A stretch of 64,000 nt of DNA from Gaeumannomyces sp. JS-464 (taxonomy: Eukaryota > Ascomycota > Sordariomycetes > Magnaporthales > Magnaporthaceae), in the NCBI GenBank assembly GCA_002197995.1, contig NGZR01000001.1:1798001-1862000 (forward strand), written 5' to 3'. The notes under the pieces are model-generated. The model saw nothing but the letters and a program-made list of their open reading frames with translations. It made no database searches and was not told the origin of the DNA. This document shows positions 11,130 to 22,502 of this stretch, in pieces; the first letter of the stretch is position 1; each line of letters begins with the position of its first letter. A program made the translations under genes and the position numbers.

Positions 11130-11781
11130 ACCTCGCCGACTGCTTCCTTTTATAAAATGCCGACACCTTTTTACTATACAGGCCGTTCGATTATAAAATC
11201 GAACTATTACCTGGCGAAATACTACCGTATTACCATAACCGAACCATATTATAATAGGAACTGCGCGTAATACGGAAGTACTTAAACGAATACCTAGCGA
11301 AAAGGTTTATCCGCCCCAGCTTATTTCCCGCGGTAATTCCGGTCCTTTTAACCAAAAAACCAAAAAGGGGAGTTCGGGTATGCGTTAATTACTAAAGCCT
11401 AAAATAACGTTACGGTAAAAAACCGATACCTTATCCCATTTATCCGGAAAACATTTAAAACGTTAGCAAAAGCAAAATGGTATACGAAAATGGACATTAC
11501 TGTAGCATTTAACCGCTTACGTATCGCTTTTGGAAACGAATGGAAAATAGCGTTTATTATTAAATTTGGGCTATTTAAATGCCTAGTCGCCAATTTGAAA
11601 ATGATAAAAGCACCGAGCTCGTTCCAGCATTATATTAATCACGCTTTATTGGACGCGTTGGATCGGTACGCTACAGCTTATTTAAACGACGTTTTTATTT
11701 ATAACGTATTATAAGCGGAATATTAACGACATATTAAAAACGTTATTTAAAAACTTTTTAACGTAGGACTTACAATCGATA
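11130..11781 (+). pseudogene. Gypsy-0 reverse transcriptase, truncated by Fot-1
   Basis: RT motifs in order: a YHNRT/ELRVIRKYL N-terminal segment, FIRPS...PVLLTKKP, a VNY box, and at 11640-11710 the YLNDVFIY box (normally YLDDVFIYS; D changed to N). The frame moves on to the H.KNV segment and stops at 11781, where transposon Fot-1 begins at a TA. The rest of RT, RNase H and integrase of this element were not found in the window. Confidence 0.75.
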
Positions 11782-13286
11782 ACGTAGTTCACTAGTGTGT
11801 ACCACACATTAATATGTGCCACAATTAACGCGCTTACGCGTTAATCCAACTTTATCCACAAATAGCACTATAACAAACGATGGCAAACAAAAGCGACGAA
11901 CGCAAAATTGTTTTAGCTTTTCGAGCGATCGCATCGAATCCACAGTTAAGTATCCGGGGCGCCGCCAAAATTTACGAAATAAACTTTTCCGCCCTCGCCC
12001 GGCGGAAGCGCGACCAAACTGCTCGACGCGATTACACGCCTAAAACACGGATATTAACAAAATCCGAAAAGAAAACGCTTGTTAAGTACATACTCGAGCT
12101 GGATTTTCGCGCATTCCCTCCCTGGTATTCTGGTATTAAAAATATGGCTAACCAACTGCTCGCTAAACGCGACGCGGGCACCGTTAGGACCAATTAGGTC
12201 GCGAGGTTCGTTAAACGCCGCGCAAAGCTCGGTACGCGCTAAATTCGAAAGTACGATTACCAAAAGGCCAAATGCGAAAATCCCAAGCTCGTTTTTGCCT
12301 AATTCGACCTTATGCGAAATACTATAGCCAAATATGGCATTTTGGATAATAACATTTATAACTTTAACGAAACCGGCTTTTTTATAAGCATAATCGCCGC
12401 CGTTATGGTTATTACAATATCGGAAAGCCGTAATAAAGCAAAGCTAGTTTAGCTTGGCAACCGGAAATGGGTTACAATTATTTAAAAAGTTAATTGTTAC
12501 GGTTAAGCGATTCCTTTTTTTATTATTGTTAAAAGGTAATACCATTTGGCCAATTGGTATTCGAAAACCGGCTTTTCACGCGATTAGGTTATTTTAATAA
12601 ATGTTAACGGGTAAACTACGAACGAGCTCGGCTTAAAATGGATTTAGCATTTCGATAGGCATATTGCGTCGCGTATAAAAGGCAGCTATCGTTTGTTAAT
12701 GCTAAACGGATACGAAAGCTACTATTCGACGAATTTCGAACTTTATTACCAGGAATATAACATTATTACGTTTTGCATGTTTTTGTATTTGTTTTACTTT
12801 TTTTAGCCGCTTAACGTTAAATGCTTCGGCCCGTTAAAAAAGGCGTACAGTTAACAAATCGAAAGCTTAATAAAATTACACGTTAGCCACGTAACTAAAA
12901 TCGAATTCCTTTCGGCGTTTAAAGCGGCATTTTTTAACTTTATAACCGAAAAAAATATTTAAAAAGGTTTTCGAAAGGCTGGCTTTGCTTTTTTTAATCC
13001 GAATTCGGTTTTAAAAAAGCTAAATGTAAAGTTACGAATTTTAACTCCTTCGAAAAAGCTTTTAAACGACGCTAAACTTTAAACCTTTAAAACGCTTTAA
13101 ACACCTAAAAACGCAACTTCGCAATTCGAACATATTAAAACTTAAATTTCCAATTACCGAAATAGCTTTCCGTTACTTATGCTAGCGGTTATAAACCAGC
13201 TTGCGAAAAAGACGAGTTTAATAATGCATTAAATAGCCCTTTTTAAAGCCGAAGTTGCTTCGCTACGCAAAGCGAACGAAGTATTA

Positions 13287-15147
13287 ACGTAGTTTACAAG
13301 TAAGTGGCGCACATAAATAAATAGCGCGTTTTTTAATGCGACGCGTGTTTTCCATTTCCAACTTTAATTTCTTAACAACCACAAATGGCGTTAACATTTA
13401 CCAAAGCGAAAATTGTTTTTGCTATACGGGCAATTTAATCCAATCCAACATTAAATGTGCGTTCGGCAGTTAAAATTTACGACGTTTTTAAAACCACGCT
13501 GCGTTGTTAACGCGCTAGCTAAACTGCTCGACGCGACTACGTATCCAAATTACGGAAATTAACGGAATTCGAAAAAGATGCGCTTATAAAATACATATTC
13601 GAGCTGGATTCGCGAGCATTCCTTCCCCGGCCTTTTAGTGTTAAAAATATGGCTAACCGATTGCTCGCCGAACGCGACGCGGGCGCCGTCGGTAAAAACT
13701 GGGTCGCGAACTTCGTTAAACGCCGCGCAAAGCTCGGTACGCGTTAAATTCGAAAATACAATTACCAAAAGGCTAAATGCGAAAATCCCAAGCTCGTTTT
13801 TGCGTAATTCGACTTTATGCGAAATATTATAGCTAAATATAGCATTTTAAATAACGACATTTACAATTTTAACGAAACCGGCTTTTTTATAGGCATAATT
13901 ATTACCGCTATAATTATTACAATATTAAAAAGCCGTAGTAAAGCAAAGCTGGTTTAGTTTAGCAACCGGGAATGGGCTACGGTTATTTAAAAGGTTAATT
14001 GTTGCGGTTAAACGATCCCCCTTTTTATTGTCGTTAAAAGGTAATACCATTTGGCTAATTGGTATTCGAAAACAAGCTTTCCACGCGATTAGGTTATTTT
14101 AACAAATGCTAACGGGTGGATTACGAACGACCTCGGTTAAAATGGATTTAGCATTTTAAAGGCATATTACATCGCGCATAAAAAGCAGCCATCGTTTATT
14201 AGTGCTAAACGAACACGAAAGCTACCATTTAACGGATTTCGAACTTTACTGCTAAAATATAATATTATTACACTTTGCATGCTTTCGCATTCGTTTTTAT
14301 TTCTTTTAACCGCTTAACGTTAAATGCTTTAGCCCGTTAAAAAAAGCGTACGGTTAACAAATCGAAAGCTTAATAAAATTACACGTTAGCCACGTAATTA
14401 AAATCGAGTTCTTTTCGGCGTTTAAAGCGGCATTTTTTAATTTTATAACCGAAAAAAAATTTAAAAAGGTTTTTAAAAAGCTGGTTTTGCTTTTTTTAAT
14501 CCGGATTTAGTTTTAAAAAAGCTGGATGTAAAGTTACGAACTTTAACTCCCCCGAAAAAGCTTTTAAAACAACGCCGAACTTTGGACTTTTAAAACGCCC
14601 TAAACAGCTAGGGACGCAACTTCGCAATCCGAATACATTAAAACTCGGATTTCCAATTACCAAAGCAGCTTTCCGTTATTTATGCTAGCGGTTGTAAACC
14701 AGCTTCCGAAAAGGACGAGTTCGATAATGCATTAAATAGCCCTTTTTAAAGCCGAAGTTGCTTCGCTACGCAAAGCGAACGAAGCATTAAGCAAACGCCG
14801 GAAAGCCAAAAAAAAACACGTGTTTAACAAAAAGGGTTACATATTGTTAAAAAAATACGAAATGTTTTGAACCAGCAGGGCCTAAATGGGCAGTTATAGC
14901 AAAAAATGCGCGATTATAAAGGTTAAAAAAGGAAGGCGACGATAACTCGTCGGCGATGTAGCACGTGCGGCAAAACCGGACATAATGCGCGCATTTGCCA
15001 AAAAAAAGTAAAAACGTCCGATGTATACAATTCCGAGTAGTTTAAATGGATTTTTAGCGTTATTAGGTTGGCATGCGCGTTAATTAACTGGAGGTCGGGT
15101 GTAAGTGCGCCATTTACTTATGTGCGCCACTTATTTATAAACTACGT
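13287..15147 (+). mobile_element. Fot-2: complete-length (1861 bp) Fot1/pogo-type transposon inserted in Fot-1
   Basis: Both ends are present. Left is ACGTAGTTTACAAGTAAG and right, reversed, is ACGTAGTTTATAAATAAG. They are flanked by TA on both sides (13285-13286 and 15148-15149). The undamaged target is seen in Fot-2's own copy of the same coding position (CATTAAGCAAACG at about 14789), confirming a TA duplication. Inside each end lie two copies of an AGTGGCGCACATAA-like motif. The length is the usual 1.8-1.9 kb for Fot1-type elements. Confidence 0.9.
13385..15040 (+). pseudogene. Fot-2 transposase, RIP-inactivated
   Basis: It is homologous along its whole length to the Fot-1 transposase, starting at ATG 13385. 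It has the helix-turn-helix part, an intact stretch through VKNMADRLLAERDAGAVGKNWV and YNFNETGFFIG (first acidic segment), and a C-terminal zinc knuckle at about 14957-15001 that reads C-S-T-C-G-K-T-G-H-N-A-R-I-C. The shared stop TAG is at 15038-15040. Stops within the first 20 codons and later ones (TAA/TAG at glutamine positions) inactivate it. Fot-1 and Fot-2 differ mostly by transitions. Confidence 0.8.
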
Positions 15148-15887
15148 TAAGCAAACGCCGGAAGGCTAAAAAAACACGTGTCCGATAAAAAGGGTTATAT
15201 ACTGTTAAAAAAATACGAAATGTTTTGGACTAGCAGGACTTAAATGGGCAGCTATAGCAAAAAATGCGCGATTATAAGGGTTAGGAAAGAAGGGCGACGA
15301 CGACTCGTCGGCGATGTGGCACGTGCGGCAAAACCGGACACAATGCGCGCACTTGCTAAAAGGAAGTAAAAACGTCCGATGTATACAGTTCCGAATAGTT
15401 TAAATGGATTTCTAGCGTTATTAGGTTGGCATGCGCGTCGATTAACTGGAGGTTGAAAAAGAGAGAAAGAAAAAGAGTATACTTAACGTCAGCTAGTCGG
15501 GATTTACCAGTCCCTGCCTCCCAAAGGGCATATAACGTGCTAACGCTACCTAAGCTTAACACTAGGCTATATGCTGCTATTAAGGCGGTTAACAAATTAA
15601 ACCCGAAGGCACACGGGGGTCGGGCCGCATTCCGGCGCTCCTTGTTAGCGAGCGGGCAATCGGCAATGGGGCGTAATAATACGCCGGGGCGTTATAAAGC
15701 GCTGCGGTGGTAGTGATGCTGTTAGCCGGCGGGTATGCCGGAAAAGGGGTAAAGCCGGGTTTAAGCGGGGAGGGGGTTTTCGGGACCTCCTCTGGGCCCG
15801 GCCTAAAGTGCGGGGGATTAACGAGCCTATTGTTAATCCTAATAGTACAAAGGAAAAGGTTAAGTATAGGTTTTTTAGGCTTTGTTG

Positions 15888-17540
15888 TTATCGTCCGGCG
15901 ATAGTGTAGTAGTTGGTAGCTTTAACGAACGAAGCAAAAAGGGAGGGCTTTTGGAAAAGCCGTTTCCAATATCCGGGCTTATCGAAGGCCGGGGGAGGGT
16001 CCGCTATAGGCCATTTGTTTTTTGCCGCCCTCGCCAGTTTGCAAAATACAGGGTGGGAAAAGGACTTATTTCGCCCGCAACGGCACGGGTTGTCGTTTTC
16101 GTGTTGGAACTTTCGGTAGTACCAGTCGAAATCCCCGTGGCCGGTGCGTGCGGCTATTAGCCGTTGCAATACCTTCCGGTGCAGCTGTAACGCTTCGAGC
16201 GTGTGTTGTGGTACCGGCGGGAGGCTTATAGCCTTATACCGATCCGGAAAGTTGTTTTTAAACCATGCGTTTCGGGCGTCCCGGGCTGTTTTCCGGGCTA
16301 AAGCTTTTTCGGCCACCGTTGGTTTAAAATGTTAAGGTATTGGCAGGGCCGATCCCAATTTTGCTTCGGCATTTGCCTTTTCGTTTCCGGGGATTCCTAT
16401 ATAGCCCGGGGACCAGCGTACGTATACCTGGTGTTTATTTATAAAATAATGGATTTTTTTTAAAAGCCTTTTGTAAACTGTTAAGGGCCGTGCTTAAATA
16501 GCCGTTAGCCGCCGAGGTGTTATTAAAGCACAAGTGGAAAGTGCAATTGCGGAAGCTTTAAACGGCTTTTCGGAGGCCCATTCGGGCCCCTTCCGCTTCG
16601 CCGTCGAATACTTCCGCCGGATGCGCTAACCGGCCGTGCCCGGAAAGTTTGCGTTGGCCGGCTTAGTATATTACCCAGCCGTATCCAACTGCCCCGTTTT
16701 TTGCTTTAAACCCGTCGCTATATATTACAACGTTAGTAAGTGGAAAGGTGCGAAACCACGTTATAAAAGCTTTTACGATTGCGGGCTTTTTTTGTATGGC
16801 TATCGTAAGCCCCGTATATTTATACGGGAGGTAGGCCGGGCGGGTGCAAACCGGAAAAAGTCCGGCCGTCCTTTGCAAAAAGGTCGTAAACCTGCCGGGT
16901 AAACCTGCTTTAAGCCCTCGGGCGTTAAAAGCCGGCTTAGCCGCTGCGGTTAAGAGGTGCTTTTCCGGGACCGTATTTATGCGGGCCGCGAAACGAAAGC
17001 GGGCTTGTTTTAAAAGCGCTTGGGCGCTTAAAATGCCGGATTCGTAATGCAAAGCGTTTATCGGTGCGGTTTTCCAAGCCGGAACTACTGCCCGAAAAGA
17101 CGCGGTTAGGGCTTTATTTACCCGTTTAATTAAATGGCTTTGGCGAATATATTGCTATTGTGCTGGTTTATACGGGTATGGTTTAGTTTTGCCCTTATAC
17201 CACACCTCGGCCCCGTATAAAGCCGTGGGGATTATAACTGTCGTAACGGCTTTATGGACCGAGTGTGCCGGTATCCCCTTTATCGAGTTCGTAAGCCTCC
17301 GGAAGTGGTTGGCAACGTTTTAAGCTTTTGCAGCCCTATTATCGACGTGGGCTTTAAAGTTAAGCCTTTGGTCGAAAAAAACCCCTAACCACCGTAAAGC
17401 TCCTGTAACTTGTTAAATGGTAAGGCTTTCCGCTATAACCGCTAAAATTATAGGGTTTTCCGCTTGGAAAAAAATGCATAAGTTCGCACTTTCCCGGGTC
17501 GAAAGCCACTTTGTTAACCCTTTCCCAACGTAGGATTTCC
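15888..17540 (-). pseudogene. LINE L1 ORF2, RNase H and RT C-terminal remnant
   Basis: Open pieces at 15888-16316 (C-terminal zinc-binding tail) and 16663-17052 (RNase H, with the first catalytic aspartate in YSDG) align with the corresponding L2 protein. Between them the frame is broken by RIP stops. In the motif that is GNEKADAE in L3, this copy reads N in place of the last catalytic D (AAT, plus-strand 16371-16373). RNase H helps remove template RNA during target-primed reverse transcription. This copy cannot be active. Confidence 0.8.
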
Positions 17541-17551
17541 ATTACCGTAGC
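17538..17551 (+). repeat. 14-bp target-site duplication of LINE L2 (left copy)
   Basis: TCCATTACCGTAGC occurs here and again at 22503-22516, exactly bracketing L2. It is part of the L1 RT coding sequence, so it marks L2's insertion into L1. Confidence 0.95.
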
Positions 17552-18006
17552 GTGAGTGAGTGAGTGAGTGAGTATATTTAACGTAAGTCGGGATCTACCA
17601 GTCCCTGCCTCCCAAGGGGCATATGACGTGCTAGCGCTACCTAAGCTAAACATTAGGCTACATGTTGCTATCCGGCGGCTAGCAGAATTAAACCCGAAGG
17701 CACACGAAGGTCGGGCCGCGTTCCAGCGCTCCTTGTTAGTGAGCGGGCAATCGGCGGTAGGGCGTATATATATACGCCAGGGCGTTGTAAAGCGCTGCGG
17801 GTGGTAGTAGTGCGTTCGGCCGGCGAGTATGCCGGTAAAGGGGTGGGGCCGGGTTTTAGGCTGGAAGGTCCTCGGGACCCCCAGGGCCCGGCCGGAGGTG
17901 CGGGGGACCAACGAGCCTACTGTTAGTCCTGGTGGTACAAAGGAAAAAGGTAAAAGGTGTAGGAGAACAAGGAAAAGGATGTATGCGGGCTTTTTAGGCC
18001 CTGTTG

Positions 18007-19209
18007 TTATCGTCCAGCGATAGTGTAATAATTGGTAGCTTCGGCGAACGAAGCAAAAAGGAAAGGCTTTTGAAGTAGCCGTTTCCAATATCCGGGCCTG
18101 TCGGAAGCCGGGGAGGGGTCCGCTATAGGCCATTTATTTTCTGCCGTTTTAGCCAACCTGCAAAATACAGGGTGGGAAGGGGATTTGTTTCTTCCGCAGC
18201 GGCACGGGTTATCGTCTTCGTGCTGGAACTTTCGGTGGTACCAGTCGAAATCCCCGTGACCGGTGCGTGCGGCTATTAGCCGTTGCAGTACCCTCCGGTG
18301 CAGCTGCAACGCTTCGGGCGTATGTTGTGGTGCCGGCGGGAGGCCTATAGCCTTATACCGATCCGGAAAGTTGTCCTTAAACCATGCGTTCCGGGCGTCC
18401 CGGGCCGTTTTCCGGGCTAAAGCCTTTACTCCGGCCACCGTTGGTTTAAAATGTTGGGGTATTGGCAGGGCCGATCCCAACTTTGCTTCGGCGTTTGCCT
18501 TTTCGTTTCCGGGGATTCCCATATGGCCCGGGGACCAGCGTACGTATACCTGGTGTTTATCCATAAGGCAATGGATTTCTTTAAAGGCCCCTTGTGAACT
18601 ATCAGGGGCCGTGCTTAAACAGCCGTTGGCCGCCGAGGTGTTATCGAGGCACAAGTGGAAAGTGCAATTGCGGAAGCTCCAAACGGCTTTACGGAGGCCC
18701 ATCCGGGCCCCTTCCGCCTCGCCGTCGAATACTTCCGCGGGATGCGCCAGCCGGCCGTGCCCGGAAAGTTTGCGTTGGCCGGCTTGGTATATTACCCAGC
18801 CGTATCCAACTGCTCCGTTCTCTGCTTTGGACCCGTCGCTATATATTATAACGTCGGTGGGTGGGAGGGTGCAAAGCCACGCCGTAAATGCTTTAGCGGC
18901 TGCTTGCTTTTCTTGTATGGCCACCGTAAGCCCCGTATATTTATAAGGGAGGTAGGCCGGGCGGGTGCAAGCCGGAAGAAGTCCGGCCGTCCTTTGCAAG
19001 GAGGTTGCAAGCCTGCCGGGTAAGCCTGCCCTAGGCCCTCGGGCGTTAAGGGCCGGCTTGGCCGCTGCGGCCAGGGGGTGTTCTTCCGGAACCGTATTTA
19101 TACGGGCCGCAAAACGGAGGCGGGCTTGTTCCAAAAGCGCCTGGGCGCCTGGGATGCCGGATTCGTAATGCAATGCGTTTATCGGTGTGGTTTTCCAAGC
19201 TGGGACCAC
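18007..19209 (-). CDS. LINE L2 ORF2 C-terminal part: RNase H and terminal zinc knuckle
   Basis: A 400-residue open frame. RNase H motifs in order: IYSDGSKAENGAVGYGW (first D), GEAEGARMGL (E), LCLDNTSAANG (second D), then RWSPGHMGIPGNEKANAEAK. The last catalytic aspartate of RNase H (GNExAD) is asparagine here (AAC, plus-strand 18493-18495), whereas L3 retains D, so this domain is probably inactive. The C-terminus has a CxC-x6-H-x3-C knuckle (CRCGRNKSPSHPVFC), as in fungal Tad-type elements, and ends with a stop at 18007. It is separated from the RT frame upstream by frameshifts, so it is a fragment of one original ORF2 and not a separate gene. Confidence 0.8.
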   Translation of the reverse strand: MVPAWKTTPINALHYESGIPGAQALLEQARLRFAARINTVPEEHPLAAAAKPALNARGPRAGLPGRLATSLQRTAGLLPACTRPAYLPYKYTGLTVAIQEKQAAAKAFTAWLCTLPPTDVIIYSDGSKAENGAVGYGWVIYQAGQRKLSGHGRLAHPAEVFDGEAEGARMGLRKAVWSFRNCTFHLCLDNTSAANGCLSTAPDSSQGAFKEIHCLMDKHQVYVRWSPGHMGIPGNEKANAEAKLGSALPIPQHFKPTVAGVKALARKTARDARNAWFKDNFPDRYKAIGLPPAPQHTPEALQLHRRVLQRLIAARTGHGDFDWYHRKFQHEDDNPCRCGRNKSPSHPVFCRLAKTAENKWPIADPSPASDRPGYWKRLLQKPFLFASFAEATNYYTIAGR

Positions 19210-19351
19210 TGCCTTAAGGGACGCGGTTAAGGCTTTATCGACCCGATCGATTAAATGGCCTTGGCGGATAATTTGCTGTTGTGCCGGCTTGTACGGGTGT
19301 GGTTTAGTTTTACCCTATACCATACCTCGGCCCCGTATAAAGCCGTAGGGA

Positions 19352-20960
19352 TTATAACCGTTGTGACGGCTTTGTAAACCGAATGTGCCGGTATCCCCCT
19401 ATCGAATTCGTAAGCCTTCGGAGGTGGTTGGCAACGCTTTGGGCTTTTGCAGCCCTGTTTTCCACGTGGGCTTTAAAATTAAGCCTTTGGTCGAAAAGGA
19501 CCCCTAACCACCGTAAAGCTCCTGTAGCTTGTTGTATGGTAAGGCCCTCCGCCGTAACCGCTGGGGTTGTGGGATTTCTCCGTCTGGAAAAATGCATAAG
19601 CTCGCACTTCCCCGGGTCGAAAGCAACCTTATTAGCCCTGCCCCAACGTAGGATTTCCGTAACCGTAGCCCCTGCTTTACGGGAGCACTCCTCCGGAGTG
19701 CTACCCGTTACGCAAATGCCTATATCGTCCGCGTATCCGTACCTAATCGCTTTTGCTTTGGGTAGGATTTCGGCCATATAAAGCATAAATAGGACCGGTG
19801 ACGCCGGTACCCTTGGGGTAGCCCGCAGTCCGGGGAAAAAGGGGGTGCCGTGGCGTCCTCCAAACGCACTTTAACCACCCTGTTTCCTGCAAAAGATGAT
19901 ACCCATCGTACTAACGTTGGATCCCAGCCTTGGTTTAAAAGCCTTTAAAGGAGCCTCCGGCGAAGTACGGCGTCGAAAGCCCCTTGTACATCCATGGTAA
20001 CGAGGGCGGCCGTTTTATGCTTTTGGAAGGCCCGTTCCACCTCGTGGGCCACGCATGCCGTTAAATCGATGGCGGCCTTTTTCGGGGTAGCCCCGGCGTG
20101 TTGCGGGGCTATAAGCCCGTGTTGTAATGCGAGGGATGCCATCCGCGAAGCCACCAGCCGCTCCAGCCCTTTCCCTAAGCACGGGAGTAAAGCTATCGGG
20201 CGGTAGGATTTTGGGTCCGTTAAATCCGTTTTATTCGGCTTTTTCAGCATAACCACTTCCGCTGTGCGGAAAGGGGCTGGGTGGTGCCCGGCCCTAAGGC
20301 AAGCCTCGAAAAGGGCCCTAACGTATTCCCCTATTGCCGGCCACGCCGCTGTAAGTAGCTTAACCGTTAGGGAATCGACGCCCGGGGCCGTGTTTGCCGT
20401 GCCAACGGTGCACTTCCGGCATTCCTCTAAAGGGACGTGGGGGTCCCACGGGAGTTGTGCGGTCCCTTGGGTAGCCCTTTGCTGTAACGGGTCCTCCTGT
20501 AAGTCGTCCTCCGCCGTAAACCTACGGAGGATCTTGCGGCCTAATGCTTCCGCTTTATCCCCTGGGGCTATTATAACCTCCCCGTTAATATTTAACGGGG
20601 GAAGCCGTATAGCGGGTGTAAGTTTATGCCACTTTACAGCACGGTATAGCGCTTTCGGGGAATCCATTTCCTCCAGCACGCTGGCCCAATGCTGTCTTTT
20701 AGCCGTCCGAACCGTTGCTTTTAAAGCACGGGCTTCGGCCGTAAAAGGCCCGCCGTTTCCCATAGCTTTTGCAAGGTCCCGTTGGGCGTTGGCGCACTTT
20801 TCGTTCCACCAGGGTTGGCCTTTTCTTTTGGCTTTAGGCCCCCGGCCGAAAGCCATTAACGCATTTTTTAATAAGTTTGTTAATGCTTCGGCCGCTTTAT
20901 CCAGGTGTTCCGCAGTGCCTGGGTTTGTAAGTGGTGGCAAGTTGCCGGCCCCCGTTGCTA
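19352..20960 (-). pseudogene. LINE L2 ORF2 reverse transcriptase part
   Basis: RT copies element RNA at the nicked target. The sequence SYRPIALLPCLGKGLERLVA (near 20190), the VTMDVQGAFDAV segment (about 19985) and the intact catalytic YADD (ADD at plus-strand 19724-19732) define the domain. One TAA stop at about 19945 interrupts it where related copies are open. A one-base difference in the GLPQG segment (about 19808) and another at about 19396 shift the frame; L1 and L3 have an extra base at each place. So the RT core is intact at its active site but the ORF is broken at least three times. Confidence 0.8.
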
Positions 20961-21612
20961 CCGCGTTTGCGAAAAACGGTAGTTTATCGTCTGGTAGCGT
21001 AATACGCCGGCAGTCCGGAACGAAGTTATTGCGGTTAGGAATTTCGATCCGTATCGAGCGGTGGTCCGAATCGGTTGCTAGCGAAGGGTCGATTTCCGCT
21101 GTTGCTAAAGGGGCGTTGGAAAAGGTAAGATCCAAAACGCCCCCGTCGTTGTGCGTAGGTTGGCCTGGGTCGGTAAGTAGGAGGAGGTTATAGGTATTAG
21201 CCCATTGGGCTATATCCTGGCCCCTATTCCTATTACCCTTAACCGGATCCCACGCCGGGGACCCTGCGTTAAAATCTCCAGCTATAATGCATTTTGCCGT
21301 TGGGCGCCAACGTAGTAAAAGGTCCAACGAGGGTTCCGAAGGGTCCCCTGGAGGCCTATATACGTTAACGAAGGTGCACCTGGCGACGGTAAGCCAAAGG
21401 ATGTCCCGGGTGTTGCCTGCCGGCCGGTCCGCTACGGGCCGAAGCCCCGGGTCCTTCCGTACGTAAGTTATTACCCGAGGCCTGGTTTGGTGGTCGTGCC
21501 AGCTATTTACCGGAGTAAATAGCTCGTACGACGGGTGGGTGCAAAGCATAAGCTTCCCTTTCCACGCGCTAGGGGCTCCTGCATTAGCACCACGTCGATA
21601 TTTTGGCTCCAA
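20961..21612 (-). CDS. LINE L2 ORF2 N-terminal part: AP-like endonuclease (EEP family)
   Basis: The 555-residue open frame 19945-21612 begins with this domain. Motifs: VNVYRPPGD, IAGDFNAGSPAWDP (GDFNA at plus-strand 21265-21279), and SDHRSI near 21060, all typical of the exonuclease-endonuclease-phosphatase fold that nicks the target DNA. The true N-terminus lies upstream in other frames: the QANVRRSWEAG and VVLMQEP segments (catalytic E) are readable at 21580-21660 only after frame changes. The annotated start codon of this frame is therefore not the native start. Confidence 0.8.
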
Positions 21613-21791
21613 ATAGTTGGAGTAAAGTAGCCCCCGCCTCCCAGCTACGTCGAACGTTCGCTTGGGCGGCGGTTAAAGCACGGCGTTCGGGGCGAAGCCC
21701 CGGGCGCCGGGCCCTATTGCCATGCGTTTGTTGTATCCGGTTGGCTGCTGGCATACGTAAAAGCGGCGTTGGTGTATTGGGGGCTTTGGCC

Positions 21792-22502
21792 CTAAGGTTG
21801 TTGGCCGGCGGTACCGTCGGTTTCCTCCAGGGGGTTTCCGGTTATTTCGATAGCCCCTTCGGGCTCGGGGAGGTCCAGTTCCATATCCGCCAGTACTTCG
21901 TATTGGTTGTTAAAACTAACCCTAAGCCTTTTGGCAGGGTGCCTTCCCTTGCCGGCCGTACGGGCCGCGCCCTCGGGGGCCAGCGGATCTGCCGGGCTTA
22001 CCTCGGCAGCGTCGGCGGTGGCAGCAGCGGCAGGAACGGCGGCGGCGGCGGGGGTAACGGAAGCAGCGGCGTTACCGGTACCGGCCGCGGGATTGGCATT
22101 AGCGGTAACGGTTACAACGGAATTGTCCGTAGTAACCGCGGTTGCAGGAAGGGCGTTGGCGGTGGCGGCCGCGGCGGCCGCGGCGGTGGCGGCGGCAGCG
22201 GCGGCTTCCACCTCTTTTACCGCCGCCCGGTAGGCTTGTGCCCCTAATTTCCTAACCGCGCCTTTTTCCCCACGGGTTAAATGCTTTAGCACTCCGTTTA
22301 CCCGTACAGGCTTTATAGGGCAGTTCGGGTGGTCGGCTGGGTACGGGCCCGAACAGTTTGCGCATTGCGGAAGGGCCGTGCACGGCGATGCGTGCCGGCC
22401 GTCGTTTACTTTCCCGCACCGGAGGCACCTATCGGCCCGGGCACAGTTGCGAGCCACGTGAAAGCCGTGGCAGCCGGGGGTATGTTGCGTAACCGGCGGG
22501 TG
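21792..22502 (-). CDS. LINE L2 ORF1 C-terminal part (zinc-knuckle Gag-like protein)
   Basis: A 221-residue open frame from 22457, with homologous sequence up to the 22502 truncation. It starts in CCHC-like knuckles: a GFHVARNC segment, then C-x2-C-x7-H-x3-C (CLRCGKVNDGRHASPC), then CANCSGPYPADHPNC. An alanine-rich linker of about 80 residues and a short acidic tail follow. ORF1 proteins of this class bind element RNA. The frame ends shortly before ORF2 begins, the usual order for the element. The N-terminal half is missing by 5' truncation; L1 shows what preceded it. Confidence 0.8.
   Translation of the reverse strand, partial: HPPVTQHTPGCHGFHVARNCARADRCLRCGKVNDGRHASPCTALPQCANCSGPYPADHPNCPIKPVRVNGVLKHLTRGEKGAVRKLGAQAYRAAVKEVEAAAAAATAAAAAAATANALPATAVTTDNSVVTVTANANPAAGTGNAAASVTPAAAAVPAAAATADAAEVSPADPLAPEGAARTAGKGRHPAKRLRVSFNNQYEVLADMELDLPEPEGAIEITGNPLEETDGTAGQQP

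Larger units (their letters stand above)
11880..15398 (+). pseudogene. Fot-1 transposase (DDE, CENP-B-like), split by Fot-2
   Basis: From ATG 11880 the protein starts with a helix-turn-helix region (SIRGAAKIYEI, then ALARRKRDQTARRDYTPKTR), a second DNA-binding part (LTKSEKKTLVKYI), then YNFNETGFF, the first catalytic acidic segment of DDE_1 transposases, and LLMLNGYESYYSTNF, where family members have LLILDGHxSH (D to N here). After the Fot-2 interruption the C-terminus carries a CCHC knuckle (about 15318-15362), where the cysteine codons read TGT, GGC/AGC, TGC. Many TAG/TAA codons sit at family glutamines. It is non-functional. Confidence 0.8.
11782..15455 (+). mobile_element. Fot-1: Fot1/pogo-type DNA transposon, interrupted by Fot-2 and by LINE L1
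   Basis: The left end starts ACGTAGTTCAC after a TA target and is followed by an imperfect palindromic motif (GTGTGTACCACACATTAATA). The transposase region runs 11880-13286, is split by Fot-2 (13287-15147), resumes at 15148 and ends with the stop TAG at 15396-15398. At about 15456 the 3' end of LINE L1 begins, so the right terminal repeat is absent here. Insertion order is therefore Fot-1 first, then Fot-2 and L1 independently. Confidence 0.85.
15456..17551 (-). mobile_element. LINE L1 (older Tad-type copy), 3' part
   Basis: The common LINE 3' end (AGTATA-TTAACGTC on the plus strand) begins at about 15476, after an AG-rich stretch (15457-15475) that may be the tail. RNase H sequence follows, with the YSDGFKAKNGAVGYGWVIY segment in the 16663-17052 frame and the C-terminal CRCGRNKSFSHPVFC knuckle near 16050. 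The part ends at 17551 inside RT, where L2 begins. L1 continues at 22503. It was inserted into the 3' end of Fot-1. Confidence 0.85.
17552..22502 (-). mobile_element. LINE L2: young Tad-type non-LTR retrotransposon, 4951 bp, nested in L1
   Basis: The 3' end has a four-unit GTGA-type tail (17552-17569, ACTC repeats on the element strand), followed by the shared 3' UTR. Domain order on the minus strand, from 22502 downward, is ORF1 (zinc knuckles), endonuclease, RT, RNase H, C-terminal knuckle. It is 5'-truncated within ORF1 at 22502, compared with L1, which continues about 1.1 kb further. RIP damage is light compared with L1, L3 and L4, so this is the most recent LINE here. It still carries several frameshifts and one nonsense codon. 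Confidence 0.92.

Noticed and set aside
18263..18946. 227-codon plus-strand open frame
   Set aside because: Antisense to the RNase H part of LINE L2.
20264..21193. 309-codon plus-strand open frame
   Set aside because: It is antisense to the LINE L2 ORF2, whose minus-strand motifs (GDFNA, SDHRSI) are clear. No domain is visible in the plus frame.
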